A DNA stretch of 64,000 bases from Vibrio toranzoniae (GTDB taxonomy: Bacteria > Pseudomonadota > Gammaproteobacteria > Enterobacterales > Vibrionaceae): the NCBI RefSeq assembly GCF_024347655.1, contig NZ_AP025515.1, positions 62,001 to 126,000 on the forward strand, given 5' to 3'. The position numbers and the translations under genes were made by a program. Positions within the stretch are counted from its first letter, which is position 1, and the number at the start of each line of letters is the position of its first letter. Of the stretch, positions 24,799-33,391 are shown in pieces. The notes beneath the pieces are model-generated. The model made no database searches. It saw only the letters and a list, made by a program, of their open reading frames with translations, and had not been told where the DNA came from.

Positions 24799-25692
24799 AT
24801 GTTTAAAAAACAACAAAACCTGTGCGAATCCGTCATTGATGTTATGAAACCTAAAACAACGTGGCAAGATGAAGTTTTTCTCGCAGAGCGTTGCAAAGAA
24901 CGTTTTTTGACCGTTGAAGATATCCCAGAGATGAAAAGCTGCGGTGTTTATATGGGTGGCATGGCGAAGCTGTATGACGCGTATTGGGTTGAGCGTGAAT
25001 CTGTGAATGTTCATACGTTGATTTTTACTCAAGAAGGAGGAGGAATCCTCACCACTTCAACCTCGGTACAAGCCATCACGCCATACACGCTTGTGGTTCT
25101 GCCTGCGGGAACGTCATTTCGCTTCGAGCTTGATCCTCAATACAATTATTGGAAAATGGCGTGGATGCTGACGCCCGATACATTGCAATGGCAACATATT
25201 GCGGGCTTGGGTCAGAGTATTGTGCCTTTCGGAGAGTGCGAACAGGTTTGGTCGCTGATGAACTTGATTCACTTTGAAATTGGTGGCCGGGCAAGTTATA
25301 GAAAACTCCTCATGAGCGAGATCATTCGAACCCTAACGGGGTTTGAGCCTAAATCGACCAACACCACGGCACGTGTTCAAGCGTTATACAACGAAATCGA
25401 AAGTAGTCTGCATTTAACGTGGACAGTGGCAGGTATGGCGGAGCGGGTGTTTATTAGTGAAGAACAGCTAAACCGAGTGACTAAATTGCTGTTTAACGTT
25501 TCCCCTCGTAGCAAGTTGATCCAGCTTAGAATGGACAAAGCGACCAGTTTGTTGAAACATCAAGATTGGTCGGTGTCGATGATTGCCAATCGATTAGGCT
25601 ACAAAGATCCTTATAATTTCTCACATCGTTTCAAAAAGCATTTTGGGCTGTCACCAAGTCAATACCGAAAGAGTCACCGAGTCACAAGTTAA
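24799..25692 (+). CDS. AraC family transcriptional regulator (next to MATE copy 1)
   Basis: A 297-residue regulator with an N-terminal cupin-like sensing domain (QEGGGILTTSTSVQAITPYTLVVLPAGTSF) and a C-terminal double helix-turn-helix. Its second motif is SMIANRLGYKDPYNFSHRFKKHFG with the final LSPSQYRKS. The cupin suggests a small-molecule ligand. It is divergent from the MATE transporter with only 50 bases between starts, so it probably controls both. The start is uncertain; an ATG at 24844 is possible. Confidence 0.9.
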   Translation: MFKKQQNLCESVIDVMKPKTTWQDEVFLAERCKERFLTVEDIPEMKSCGVYMGGMAKLYDAYWVERESVNVHTLIFTQEGGGILTTSTSVQAITPYTLVVLPAGTSFRFELDPQYNYWKMAWMLTPDTLQWQHIAGLGQSIVPFGECEQVWSLMNLIHFEIGGRASYRKLLMSEIIRTLTGFEPKSTNTTARVQALYNEIESSLHLTWTVAGMAERVFISEEQLNRVTKLLFNVSPRSKLIQLRMDKATSLLKHQDWSVSMIANRLGYKDPYNFSHRFKKHFGLSPSQYRKSHRVTS

Positions 25693-25808
25693 GCGACTGC
25701 TCTTTTGTTTAAAGGGTTAGGAAGGTTGTGATGTTGATGTTTTTCAATTTTGGCGTCGAATTTTATGTATTTGTGGGCTTTCTTATCGAGGTTGATTTCC
25801 TAAAATTG

Positions 25809-25857
25809 AAAAGGGGGCTTCTCCTTGAGACTAAATAGTCTGAATGAAGAGCCCCCA
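25809..25857 (-). terminator. Terminator for the MFS gene (minus strand)
   Basis: GGGGGCT and AGCCCCC bracket an inner AGACT/AGTCT hairpin. Read on the minus strand it ends in CCCCCTTTTC, so it stops transcription from the MFS gene. Confidence 0.75.
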
Positions 25858-25924
25858 AACATCATCAATTGTCACAATGCAGCGACTTGTTTGATTATAA
25901 TTCAATTATACAGACGCGATTTAA

Positions 25925-27076
25925 TTACTCGCCTGCGATTTGAAGAGGAGAGCGTTTGAGGCTCGCCATAAGCATGTAAATAGTTGTCGCAAGCAGAGAC
26001 GCAAATAGGTAAGTAAATAGACCTGCTTGTGAATTCATGAAGCTGTCTGCCACTAGTGGGCCTGCAACCGAACCGATGCTGTAACAAAGCAGCATGATTT
26101 GAGTCACTGAAACCAGATAGCTTGGGTCTAAGTTACGGCAACCTAAGTTAATTGCTATAGGGTAAAGGGCAAATGTCGCCATCCCCAACACAAACAAGCT
26201 CATGCCTAACATTTGAAGCTCGTGATTCATAGTCAATGCAGCAATGCTCGCGACACCGAGTAAGCTGAACAAAGCCATCAACAGAACTTGACCTACATAA
26301 CGTGATAACCAAGTCACCATAGGCTGAACAGCCATACCCCCCATAATAACCAAAGCCATTAAGCCTCCAATGTCAGATTGAGAAATGTTGCGCTGAGCTA
26401 GCTCAACAGGCATCAAGCCATAAATCGCGCCTAGCGTTAGGCCCGATACCATACAACCAATTAGAGCGCTGTGGCTCAACTTGCTGACTTGCTTAAAAGA
26501 CAAAGACTGCGCATCGTGGATCGGTGGTGGTGTCGCTTGTCCGTATATTAATACAATGATTGCCCCAAACAACAGGGTGAAAATTGCGATGAAAGGGACA
26601 CCGCCTGTAATACCTAGGTAACCAATGCCAAGCTGACCAATAGCAGAGCCACCATAGAGTGAACACATATAGATAGCTAAGCGTTTTGCTCGTTGTGACT
26701 CTTCACCGCTCATTAACCAAGATTCAACGATCACGAAAATGCCTGCCACAGATACACCTGCGACAAAGCGAGCAAGTAACCATACTGCCTGGTGTGGAAG
26801 CATTGGTAACACAATGATTGTAGCGATGAAAATGCTCAGTGCCATCACAAATGCGTCTTTGTGACCAACACGAGCAATTGCACGTTCAATCAATAACGTA
26901 CCAGCCAGTAGACCCGCATAGAATGCACTCGCCAGCCAACTCGATAAACTACTGTCTAAGCCATACTCAGAAAGCATTAATGGTAGTGAGCTCATTAAGT
27001 AACCTGAAGCGATCGCGTAAAAAGACAGCGCAATAACCGGAACGGTGATGCGAGTTGGTGGTTGAACGTTTTCCAA
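25925..27076 (-). CDS. MFS transporter (YcaD-like)
   Basis: A 383-residue major facilitator superfamily transporter with about twelve helices. Typical motifs are SSWLASAFYAGLLAGTLLIERAIARVGHKD (loop 2-3) and RFVAGVSVAGIFVIVESWLM (helix 4-5), which resemble the YcaD group of putative transporters. It is a single gene with its own terminator. The substrate is unknown; amino-acid or drug efflux is possible. No regulator lies beside it. Confidence 0.88.
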   Translation of the reverse strand: MENVQPPTRITVPVIALSFYAIASGYLMSSLPLMLSEYGLDSSLSSWLASAFYAGLLAGTLLIERAIARVGHKDAFVMALSIFIATIIVLPMLPHQAVWLLARFVAGVSVAGIFVIVESWLMSGEESQRAKRLAIYMCSLYGGSAIGQLGIGYLGITGGVPFIAIFTLLFGAIIVLIYGQATPPPIHDAQSLSFKQVSKLSHSALIGCMVSGLTLGAIYGLMPVELAQRNISQSDIGGLMALVIMGGMAVQPMVTWLSRYVGQVLLMALFSLLGVASIAALTMNHELQMLGMSLFVLGMATFALYPIAINLGCRNLDPSYLVSVTQIMLLCYSIGSVAGPLVADSFMNSQAGLFTYLFASLLATTIYMLMASLKRSPLQIAGE

Positions 27077-27561
27077 TGCAGGAGCCTCTATCTAAAGTGA
27101 AAGAAATTAAGAATTTCCCGCGACTATGTAGTAGAAAGTGAATTGGGTAAAACGAATAAAAATGGTCGTTAAGATAAAAGAGATCTATCGTATATACACC
27201 AAAATACAATGAAGATATTTTATGATCTGGTATCAATTTATAAGGTTAGAAAAGCCGTTAATTATTTTCTCATTGGCTTTTAATTTGGAAGAGAAGAGAC
27301 CGTTGACTTGAACTTAGTTACAAAACAAATTCAATGAACCGTATATAGACACGCGTGTATCCGTGAGAAGTCGAAGAAGTGTTGATGTGCCACCTCGATG
27401 TGGAACTGGTCGCGGCTGTCGGAAGACCCTAGCTTTACGGTTTGATTGTTAGAAGAACAGGTTAGAGAAAACAGTCAGATTTACAATAGGTTAAGGAGTA
27501 TTATCCATTAAGGCTCCTTAACCTATTTTGTTTGCTGATTACTGAAAGAATCGGAGTAAAC
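27077..27561. other. 485-base intergenic region, possible small RNA
   Basis: No protein gene is seen. On the plus strand a perfect 14-base hairpin at 27485-27527 is followed by TTTTGTTTG, a terminator with no gene before it on that strand. Upstream, TTGACT at 27302 could be a -35. The stretch 27330-27530 could therefore be a small RNA gene. See the separate entry. Confidence 0.45.
27330..27534 (+). ncRNA. Candidate small RNA ending at a strong terminator
   Basis: The terminator AATAGGTTAAGGAG / CTCCTTAACCTATT (27485-27527) plus its T-rich tail points right on the plus strand. The nearest plus-strand gene to the left ends 1.6 kb away, beyond the minus-strand MFS gene. Internally the region has short hairpins such as CCACCTCGATGTGG. 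I do not recognise it as a known Vibrio sRNA. Bounds are approximate. Confidence 0.35.
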
Positions 27562-27996
27562 TTACTTAGTGAGAGCTTGATTAAGCCATTGATCAAATTG
27601 ACCTTTTGGTAATGCACCGTTGATCGTATCGACACGTTTACCGTCTTTAAAGACCATTACCGTCGGAATACTTCTGATTTGATACATTGCGGCAAGCTGT
27701 TGCTGAGCTTCAGTATCAATCTTAACGAATCGAACATCTCCAGAACGTTCTTTTGCAACGTCGCTGAACACTGGCGCAAAACCCACACATGGGTTACACC
27801 ATGTCGCCCAGAAATCGACAACTACAGGCTGTGAACTGTTCAAGATAGATTGGAAATTAAGTGAAGTGCCTTCGATAGGCGCACCGTCTAGCAGTGCTGT
27901 TTTGCATTTACCACAAGTTGGGCTTTCTGAAATTCGTTCTGAAGGAACTCGGTTTACGCCACCGCAAGAAGGGCAACGTGTGTTGAATGTAGACAT
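27562..27996 (-). CDS. trxC: Thioredoxin 2 (TrxC) with N-terminal zinc ribbon
   Basis: A 144-residue cytoplasmic thioredoxin. Cys8, Cys11, Cys28 and Cys31 form the N-terminal zinc ribbon that distinguishes TrxC from TrxA. The thioredoxin domain follows, with VVVDFWATWCNPCVGFAPV (catalytic Cys67 and Cys70) and the cis-proline in IRSIPTVMVFKDG. The active site is CNPC rather than the usual CGPC, which should shift redox potential. It reduces disulfides during oxidative stress. It lies divergent from fabH2, an arrangement I also recall from V. cholerae. Confidence 0.94.
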   Translation of the reverse strand: MSTFNTRCPSCGGVNRVPSERISESPTCGKCKTALLDGAPIEGTSLNFQSILNSSQPVVVDFWATWCNPCVGFAPVFSDVAKERSGDVRFVKIDTEAQQQLAAMYQIRSIPTVMVFKDGKRVDTINGALPKGQFDQWLNQALTK

Positions 27997-28118
27997 AACT
28001 TTCTCTTTTTATTGTAACTCTGTGGCTAACTCGATTTACGAATTGCGTACGGAGCGCTTATACTGTTTAAAACTAGGATACGATACTTAAATAAAAACAA
28101 ACAATAAATAGGTAAATG

Positions 28119-29216
28119 ATGACAAAATTTTACGCTGAGATTACAGGTTGGGGAAAGTGTCTGCCACCAGCTGTGTTGTCCAATGATGATTTAAGCACTT
28201 TTATTGATACGTCTGACGAGTGGATTCGTACTCGAACTGGTATCGAAAACCGTCGTATCAGTCATGTAAATACCTCTGAGCTAGCGACCGTTGCAGCCAA
28301 GCATGCAATGGCATGTGCTGGCCTGACAGCTGAAGATATCGATATTGTGATCATTGCAACGTGCAGTCCAGATTCTCTTATCCCAAATACGGCGTCTAAG
28401 GTTCAACAGAACTTAGGTATTAAGAGTGCAGCGGCTTTCGACCTTAACGCAGCGTGTACTGGCTTCATCTACGGCGTTGAAACGGCAACTCGACTGATTC
28501 AAGCGGGCAATTACCGCAATGCAATCGTTGTGGGTGCAGAGCGCTTGTCATTCTTCATCGACTGGACCAAGCGTGATACTGCGGTTCTTTTCGGTGACGG
28601 CGCTGGCGCTGTGGTTCTATCTCGCACTGAAGAGCAAGTTGGCCTACAAGAAGCTCAGATCGGTTGTGACGCCGAAGGCCGCGATATTCTAGCAGTACCA
28701 AAGTTCGGTACTTCTATGGATCGCTTCGCGGCTGACAACGGTTACTGGGACTTTGATTTCGTAGGCAAAGAGATCTTCAAACGTGCGGTGAAAGGCATGG
28801 GTGCTGCAGCGCACACCGTATTGAGCCGTACTGGCATCTCAACAGATAACATCGATGTTGTGATTCCACACCAGGCTAACATCCGAATCATTCAAACTCT
28901 GTGTGATATGGCGGGTATCGATCGCGAAAAAGCGTTTGTGAACATTCAAAACTACGGCAACACGTCGGCTGCGACTGTGCCAATTGCATTGTGTGAATCG
29001 TTAGAGCAAGGCTTTGTTAAACCTAACGACAACATTCTTGTTGCGGCATTTGGTGCCGGTTTAACTTGGGGGGCTGGTCATATTAAATGGGGTAGCCGTG
29101 TTGAACCGTTAGGCCAATCGGACGCTAAGCTGCCAGAAGCGGATAAGTCGGCTTTAGAGCTTTTAGAAAGAGCCATTTTACACTGTAAAACGCGTCCTAA
29201 TTCTGAGAACGAGTAG
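28119..29216 (+). CDS. fabH2: 3-oxoacyl-ACP synthase III (FabH2)
   Basis: A 365-residue beta-ketoacyl-ACP synthase III that condenses an acyl-CoA primer with malonyl-ACP to start fatty-acid synthesis. The catalytic triad is visible: Cys in [14 protein letters not shown], His in [13 protein letters not shown], Asn in [16 protein letters not shown]. At 365 residues it is longer than the usual FabH (about 317) and carries a C-terminal extension. It resembles the second FabH of V. cholerae (FabH2). That enzyme accepts longer acyl primers, as I recall. ATG 28119 suits the ribosome site better than the ATG one codon earlier. Confidence 0.92.
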   Translation: MTKFYAEITGWGKCLPPAVLSNDDLSTFIDTSDEWIRTRTGIENRRISHVNTSELATVAAKHAMACAGLTAEDIDIVIIATCSPDSLIPNTASKVQQNLGIKSAAAFDLNAACTGFIYGVETATRLIQAGNYRNAIVVGAERLSFFIDWTKRDTAVLFGDGAGAVVLSRTEEQVGLQEAQIGCDAEGRDILAVPKFGTSMDRFAADNGYWDFDFVGKEIFKRAVKGMGAAAHTVLSRTGISTDNIDVVIPHQANIRIIQTLCDMAGIDREKAFVNIQNYGNTSAATVPIALCESLEQGFVKPNDNILVAAFGAGLTWGAGHIKWGSRVEPLGQSDAKLPEADKSALELLERAILHCKTRPNSENE

Positions 29217-29220
29217 CCGC

Positions 29221-29703
29221 ATGGTGCAAGTTCGTTTAATGACAGAAGCCGACCTCGATGGGGCGGCTTTAGTTCACCAAGCTACTTTTGTTCGACAGCA
29301 AAGCTCGAAAGGTTGGTTACAATGTAACTTAAATGCTGCGCCACGCTTTCTTAACTTCGTTGCCGAGAACGAAGGCGAGATTGTCGGCTACATTATTTGG
29401 GTTCAGAAGAGTGGGTTTAGACCTGAAGCTGTTTTGGAGCTAGAGCAACTTGCCGTGTTACCGAGCGCGCAGGGGCAAGGGTTGGGTAAAAAGCTGATTC
29501 TAGACTCCTTGCCGCAAGTGAAGCAGAAACTAGCAGAGCAAGGCTCGACACTAAAACATGTATTAGTGACCACCAGAGCAGACAACTTTGCACAAAAGCT
29601 TTATCAATCGACGTTAGGTGCAGAAGTCGAAACCACGATTTCAAACCTGTACTCTGCGGATGAAGTGCTTATGATAGCTCGCAATGTAGGTGAGCGAATC
29701 TGA
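29221..29703 (+). CDS. GNAT family N-acetyltransferase
   Basis: A 160-residue acetyltransferase with the motif A region LEQLAVLPSAQGQGLGKKLILDSL (acetyl-CoA binding) and a C-terminal VTTRADNFAQKLYQSTLGAEVE. It begins five bases after fabH2, so the two are co-transcribed. The substrate is unknown. A terminator follows. Confidence 0.88.
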   Translation: MVQVRLMTEADLDGAALVHQATFVRQQSSKGWLQCNLNAAPRFLNFVAENEGEIVGYIIWVQKSGFRPEAVLELEQLAVLPSAQGQGLGKKLILDSLPQVKQKLAEQGSTLKHVLVTTRADNFAQKLYQSTLGAEVETTISNLYSADEVLMIARNVGERI

Positions 29704-29760
29704 TCGCTGAGTTCTTAGAACTCATTATAATCAGCGGTATAAATCGATTTACGTTTAATT

Positions 29761-29783
29761 AGGGACTTCTACAGTCCCTTTTG
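29761..29783 (+). terminator. Terminator after fabH2-GNAT
   Basis: AGGGACT and AGTCCCT pair around a five-base loop, followed by TTTTG. Confidence 0.75.
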
Positions 29784-29802
29784 TTATTTCTTAGGAAGTG
29801 TT

Positions 29803-31035
29803 TTGAAGAAAGTTTTAGCAATTGGCTACGTTTGGCCAGAACCGAATTCATCGGCGGCTGGCAGCCATATGATGTCACTTTTACGCCTGTTTAAGAGGCA
29901 AGGCTGGTCCGTTGAATTTGCAACGCCAGCTCAAGAAACCGAGCACATGATTGATCTCTCTGAAGAGGGAATCACAAGCCAATCTATTCAGTTAAATTGC
30001 GATAGCTTTGACCAATACATCGAAGAGCTGCAGCCAGATATCGTGATGTTTGACCGTTTTATGATGGAAGAGCAGTTCGGTTGGCGCGTTGAGAAGGTAT
30101 GTCCGAACGCGTTTAAGCTGTTGGATACTGAAGATTTACAGTTCTTACGTAATGCCCGACATGAAGCCGTTAAGAAAGAGACAGAACTGACCAAAGAGCA
30201 CCTGTACAGTGATTTGGCGAAACGTGAAATTGCCGCGATTCTGCGCTGTGATCTTTCGTTGATCATCTCAAGCTACGAGATGGAATTGCTGCAATCTGAG
30301 TTTAATATCGATCCAAAGCTATTACATCATCTGCCGTTCATGGTTGACCTCACTACGCTGCCTGAAAGTACAAAAAGCTTTGAAGAACGTAAGCATTTCA
30401 TGACGATAGGTAACTTTAGACATGCACCGAACTGGGATGCTGTACTTCAATTACAGAAGATTTGGCCAAAGATTCGTAAGCAGTTGCCTGAATCTGAGCT
30501 TCATATTTACGGATCTTACCCGCCGCCGAAAGCAACGGCTTTGCATAACCCTAAAACCGGTTTCCATATCAAAGGTTGGGCGAAAGACGCTCAAGAAGTG
30601 ATGGAACAGGCGCGTGTTTGTGTTGCGCCATTACGTTTTGGTGCTGGCATTAAAGGTAAGTTGCTTGATGCAATGAAGCTGCAAACTCCAAACGTGACAA
30701 GCGAGATCGGCAGTGAAGGCATGCTACCGCAAGGCGAATTGCAATGGCCGGGCGCGGTTGCTGATGATATCGATGAGTTTGTTCAACAAGCTGTCGCTCT
30801 CTATAAAGATGAAGAGAAGTGGCTTAAGGCTCAAAGCCAGTGTCACTCAATTCTTGAAGCGTACTATGAACAGAATCAACTGGGCGACACATTGATTGAG
30901 CGATTAACTGCGTTAGAGTCTGAACTTGATTCTCATCGACTGGATAACTTCTTTGGCTCGATGCTCAAGCACCACAGCATGGCAAGTACTAAGTACATGT
31001 CGCAGTGGATTGCTGAGAAGAACAAGATCAAATAA
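29803..31035 (+). CDS. Glycosyltransferase, GT4-like
   Basis: A 410-residue cytoplasmic glycosyltransferase starting at a TTG with GGAA upstream. The N-terminal part has VLAIGYVWPEPNSSAAGSHMMSLLRLF. The nucleotide-sugar binding half has HFMTIGNFRHAPNWDAVLQL, ELHIYGSYPPPKA, FHIKGWAKDAQEVMEQARVC and CVAPLRFGAGIKGKLLDAMKL, followed by TSEIGSEGM. This is a GT-B fold of the GT4 type. Acceptor and sugar are unknown. No polysaccharide cluster surrounds it; it stands alone between two terminators. Confidence 0.87.
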   Translation: MKKVLAIGYVWPEPNSSAAGSHMMSLLRLFKRQGWSVEFATPAQETEHMIDLSEEGITSQSIQLNCDSFDQYIEELQPDIVMFDRFMMEEQFGWRVEKVCPNAFKLLDTEDLQFLRNARHEAVKKETELTKEHLYSDLAKREIAAILRCDLSLIISSYEMELLQSEFNIDPKLLHHLPFMVDLTTLPESTKSFEERKHFMTIGNFRHAPNWDAVLQLQKIWPKIRKQLPESELHIYGSYPPPKATALHNPKTGFHIKGWAKDAQEVMEQARVCVAPLRFGAGIKGKLLDAMKLQTPNVTSEIGSEGMLPQGELQWPGAVADDIDEFVQQAVALYKDEEKWLKAQSQCHSILEAYYEQNQLGDTLIERLTALESELDSHRLDNFFGSMLKHHSMASTKYMSQWIAEKNKIK

Positions 31036-31061
31036 CTGTTAACAAAGACAGAATAAATCTT

Positions 31062-31093
31062 AAGCCCTTAGGTTAACGTCTAAGGGCTTTTTT
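31062..31093 (+). terminator. Terminator after the glycosyltransferase
   Basis: AAGCCCTTAG and CTAAGGGCTT form a ten-base stem followed by TTTTTT. Confidence 0.88.
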
Positions 31094-31220
31094 ATGCGGC
31101 AAGCTTTTTACAAACCGAAATATAGCGCCTTTACATTAGCATTGACTAATTTATGTTTATTAGTAAACTCTAATTTATAGGTTGTTATGAGTTTATGATG
31201 TTTGTGAATAGGAGAGGTCT

Positions 31221-31682
31221 GTGCTTAGTTTAATTCCTTTGGATGCGTTTTTCGGTGGCATGCTGTTAGGTGTGTCGGCCATTGTTTTAATGTTGGGCAT
31301 TGGTCGAGTTGCTGGCATTAGTGGGATTGTTAGCCGACTGTTGCCAGTTGGCCCCAGTAAAAAAGAGAGTGAAGACGCGGATACAGAAAACACTGAAAAG
31401 CGTTGGCGTATCGCGTTTGTTGTTGGAATGGTCGTAAGCGGTTGGTTGCTAATTCCTACCGGTTACCAACTCCCTCAACTGGAAGAGATGAACCTCTTGG
31501 TGGTCGTTATTGCTGGTCTGTTAGTTGGCTTTGGCACTAAAACGGCGAATGGGTGTACCAGCGGGCATGGCATTGTCGGAATGGCACGTTTGTCTAAACG
31601 TTCAATTATCGCAACGTGTGTATTCATGGGTGTAGCAATAGTCACCGTGCTTATCAAGAACCTGATGGGGTTGGGGGCATAA
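31221..31682 (+). CDS. YeeE/YedE family transporter, first subunit
   Basis: A 153-residue membrane protein (start GTG with AGGAGAGG upstream). It has four to five helices and the family motif GTKTANGCTSGHGIVGMARLS, whose Cys is thought to relay thiosulfate or another sulfur compound. YeeE proteins with one long chain are thiosulfate transporters. Here the protein is split into two genes, this one and the next, overlapping TAATG. The split pair probably forms one sulfur-compound transporter in the inner membrane. Confidence 0.88.
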   Translation: MLSLIPLDAFFGGMLLGVSAIVLMLGIGRVAGISGIVSRLLPVGPSKKESEDADTENTEKRWRIAFVVGMVVSGWLLIPTGYQLPQLEEMNLLVVVIAGLLVGFGTKTANGCTSGHGIVGMARLSKRSIIATCVFMGVAIVTVLIKNLMGLGA

Positions 31683-32113
31683 TGAAAAATTCTTCATTTA
31701 CTATCTTTGTTGGCTTACTTGCTGGAATCTTGTTTGGCTCGGGAATGATCATCTCAGGCATGGTTGATCCTGAGAAGGTACTCGGTTTCTTAGACATTAC
31801 AGGTAACTGGGACATTAGTTTGGCATTCGTCATGGGTGGCGCGCTATTGGTCTTTGCACCGTTTTATCATTTGGTCATTAAAAAGCGTGCTAAAGCGATT
31901 AATGGTGAACCGTTAGATAGCCGCAACAATCCATTAATCGACAGAAAGTTGATTTTAGGTTCAACAGCGTTTGGACTAGGTTGGGGGCTTGCAGGCTTTT
32001 GTCCAGGGCCTGCGGTGACGAGTCTCAGTGGCGGTAACCCAACAGTGTGGGTGTTTATGATAAGCATGCTGGTGGGAATGTGGTTGGCAGGTCGAACGGA
32101 TAAAACTTGCTAG
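31682..32113 (+). CDS. YeeE/YedE family transporter, second subunit
   Basis: A 143-residue membrane protein starting at the ATG that overlaps the first subunit's stop. It has LFGSGMIISGMVDPEKVLGFLDI at the start, and the second half motif GLGWGLAGFCPGPAVTSLSGG with the conserved Cys. It complements the first subunit. A terminator follows 45 bases later. Typical partners (rhodanese, ArsR-type regulator) are not next to it here. Confidence 0.88.
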   Translation: MKNSSFTIFVGLLAGILFGSGMIISGMVDPEKVLGFLDITGNWDISLAFVMGGALLVFAPFYHLVIKKRAKAINGEPLDSRNNPLIDRKLILGSTAFGLGWGLAGFCPGPAVTSLSGGNPTVWVFMISMLVGMWLAGRTDKTC

Positions 32114-32158
32114 TGCTAAATTTATCGCTGATCGAATAGGATTGATATGAGCATTTGA

Positions 32159-32200
32159 GAGGCTGACTCGCTTTAATAAGAAAGCCCGTCAGCCTTTTTA
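32159..32200 (+). terminator. Terminator after the YeeE pair
   Basis: AGGCTGAC and GTCAGCCT pair across a 20-base loop and are followed by TTTTT. Confidence 0.7.
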
Positions 32201-32212
32201 CATCTATATCTA

Positions 32213-33088
32213 CTATTTGATGGTCGTTGATACTGGGCAGTGGTCGCTGAGTTTGTAATCCAGTACATCTTGCGTTTCAAATACCTTTTGCTTCGCTGGT
32301 GAGGCACTTAATGAATCGCTCACCACAATATGGTCAATCACAGAACGGAACTGATGCGTGCGATGGTTATTACGGTTTGAGCGAACCTTACAATCTGCAC
32401 GGGTCTTTCTTGTCGCCAAACGAGCATCGGTACTTTCAGTTAAATCCTTCCACATCCAATCTCTTGAATAGGAGAGGTTATGGTTAAAGTCGCCCAGAAT
32501 CGCGTACGCTTCACCTTTACGTTCTCTCTGTTGTATCCACTCATTCAGTCGCTGAGCTTGGTCTTTTAGGCGTGAACAATCGCGGTTAGACTTATACGCT
32601 CCGCTGCAGCCTGCCTTCAAATGCACAGACAACATGTGAATTGGTTTTGAGTCTGTTTCAACGACCACATAACTGGCAAACCTGAGCTTGCTGTTAGCAC
32701 TCGACTCCAGAGGAAAGTCGGCGTAGTCGGTCAGTGTGATTCCTTTACGAACCGCAAAGCCAGTGTATTGATTCACTTCTTTGAACTGATGGTTACTATT
32801 TTCTGGTAATGCTCGGTCGGACATTAAGATCTTATATTGATTGCCAGCCACGCGCTGAATGGCATTTACGTTATCGACTTCTTGGAAAGCAACCACATCG
32901 GCATTTAAAGACTGGAAGTACTGTTCGAGTTTATCGAAATCGGCTTGATCACGTTGGTCAGAAAACTTATTCACAGCCCCGTTGGTTGATAACCATTCGA
33001 TATTCCAACTGGTGATGGTAAAAGGTTCAGCAAACGCGTGGTTACTGAGTAAGCAACCTAACATTATCCAGTTTTGAAGTCGTTTCAT
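32213..33088 (-). CDS. Exported endonuclease/exonuclease/phosphatase family protein
   Basis: A 291-residue protein with a signal peptide (WIMLGCLLSNHAFAEP) and an EEP catalytic domain. Motifs are ITSWNIEWLS, VVAFQEVDN (metal-binding Glu), MLSVHLKAGC, YAILGDFNHNL and the C-terminal LSDHCPVSTTI. Two Cys pairs (GCSGAYKSNRDC) suit a disulfide-stabilised secreted enzyme. It probably degrades extracellular DNA or cleaves phosphoesters; the substrate cannot be told from sequence. It stands alone. Confidence 0.88.
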   Translation of the reverse strand: MKRLQNWIMLGCLLSNHAFAEPFTITSWNIEWLSTNGAVNKFSDQRDQADFDKLEQYFQSLNADVVAFQEVDNVNAIQRVAGNQYKILMSDRALPENSNHQFKEVNQYTGFAVRKGITLTDYADFPLESSANSKLRFASYVVVETDSKPIHMLSVHLKAGCSGAYKSNRDCSRLKDQAQRLNEWIQQRERKGEAYAILGDFNHNLSYSRDWMWKDLTESTDARLATRKTRADCKVRSNRNNHRTHQFRSVIDHIVVSDSLSASPAKQKVFETQDVLDYKLSDHCPVSTTIK

Positions 33089-33255
33089 GCCAAATATCCC
33101 TAATTTTGTCAGCCAATATAGATGAGCCTTTATCCTACAACACTTACCAAAAATTCAACTCTTTTTAGCAGTTTTTTTATTGTTACATTGTTTCTTTTCG
33201 ACTTGAGAACTTGCGTAATAATATTGAATTGATCTTAGTCAGCGTTCTCTTTTTA

Positions 33256-33269
33256 TTGATCCAAATCAA
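33256..33269. promoter_or_regulatory. FNR box upstream of nrdD
   Basis: TTGATCCAAATCAA is a perfect match to the FNR consensus TTGAT-N4-ATCAA. It lies about 125 bases before nrdD, implying activation under anaerobiosis. Confidence 0.85.
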
Positions 33270-33300
33270 TACTCAAAGTTGGTGGTTCTCGTTAAATACG

Positions 33301-33316
33301 CCACAATATCTAGTGT
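33301..33316. promoter_or_regulatory. NrdR box 1
   Basis: CCACAATATCTAGTGT resembles the NrdR consensus (ACACWATATATWGTGT). A second copy lies 31 bases downstream, the spacing expected for NrdR pairs. Confidence 0.75.
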
Positions 33317-33332
33317 TAGTTAAACGACAAAT

Positions 33333-33348
33333 CGCTCTATATAGTGTG
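33333..33348. promoter_or_regulatory. NrdR box 2
   Basis: CGCTCTATATAGTGTG, three helical turns after box 1, completes the paired NrdR operator. It lies about 45 bases before the nrdD start. Confidence 0.75.
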
Positions 33349-33391
33349 TTTGTGGATAAGTCTGTGAATACCTCAAGAGTAAGGAGAAGTG

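Larger units (their letters stand above)
33089..33391. other. 303-base promoter region of nrdD
   Basis: Between the divergent nuclease-like gene and nrdD. It holds a perfect FNR site and two NrdR boxes (listed separately). No ORF is credible. Confidence 0.7.
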
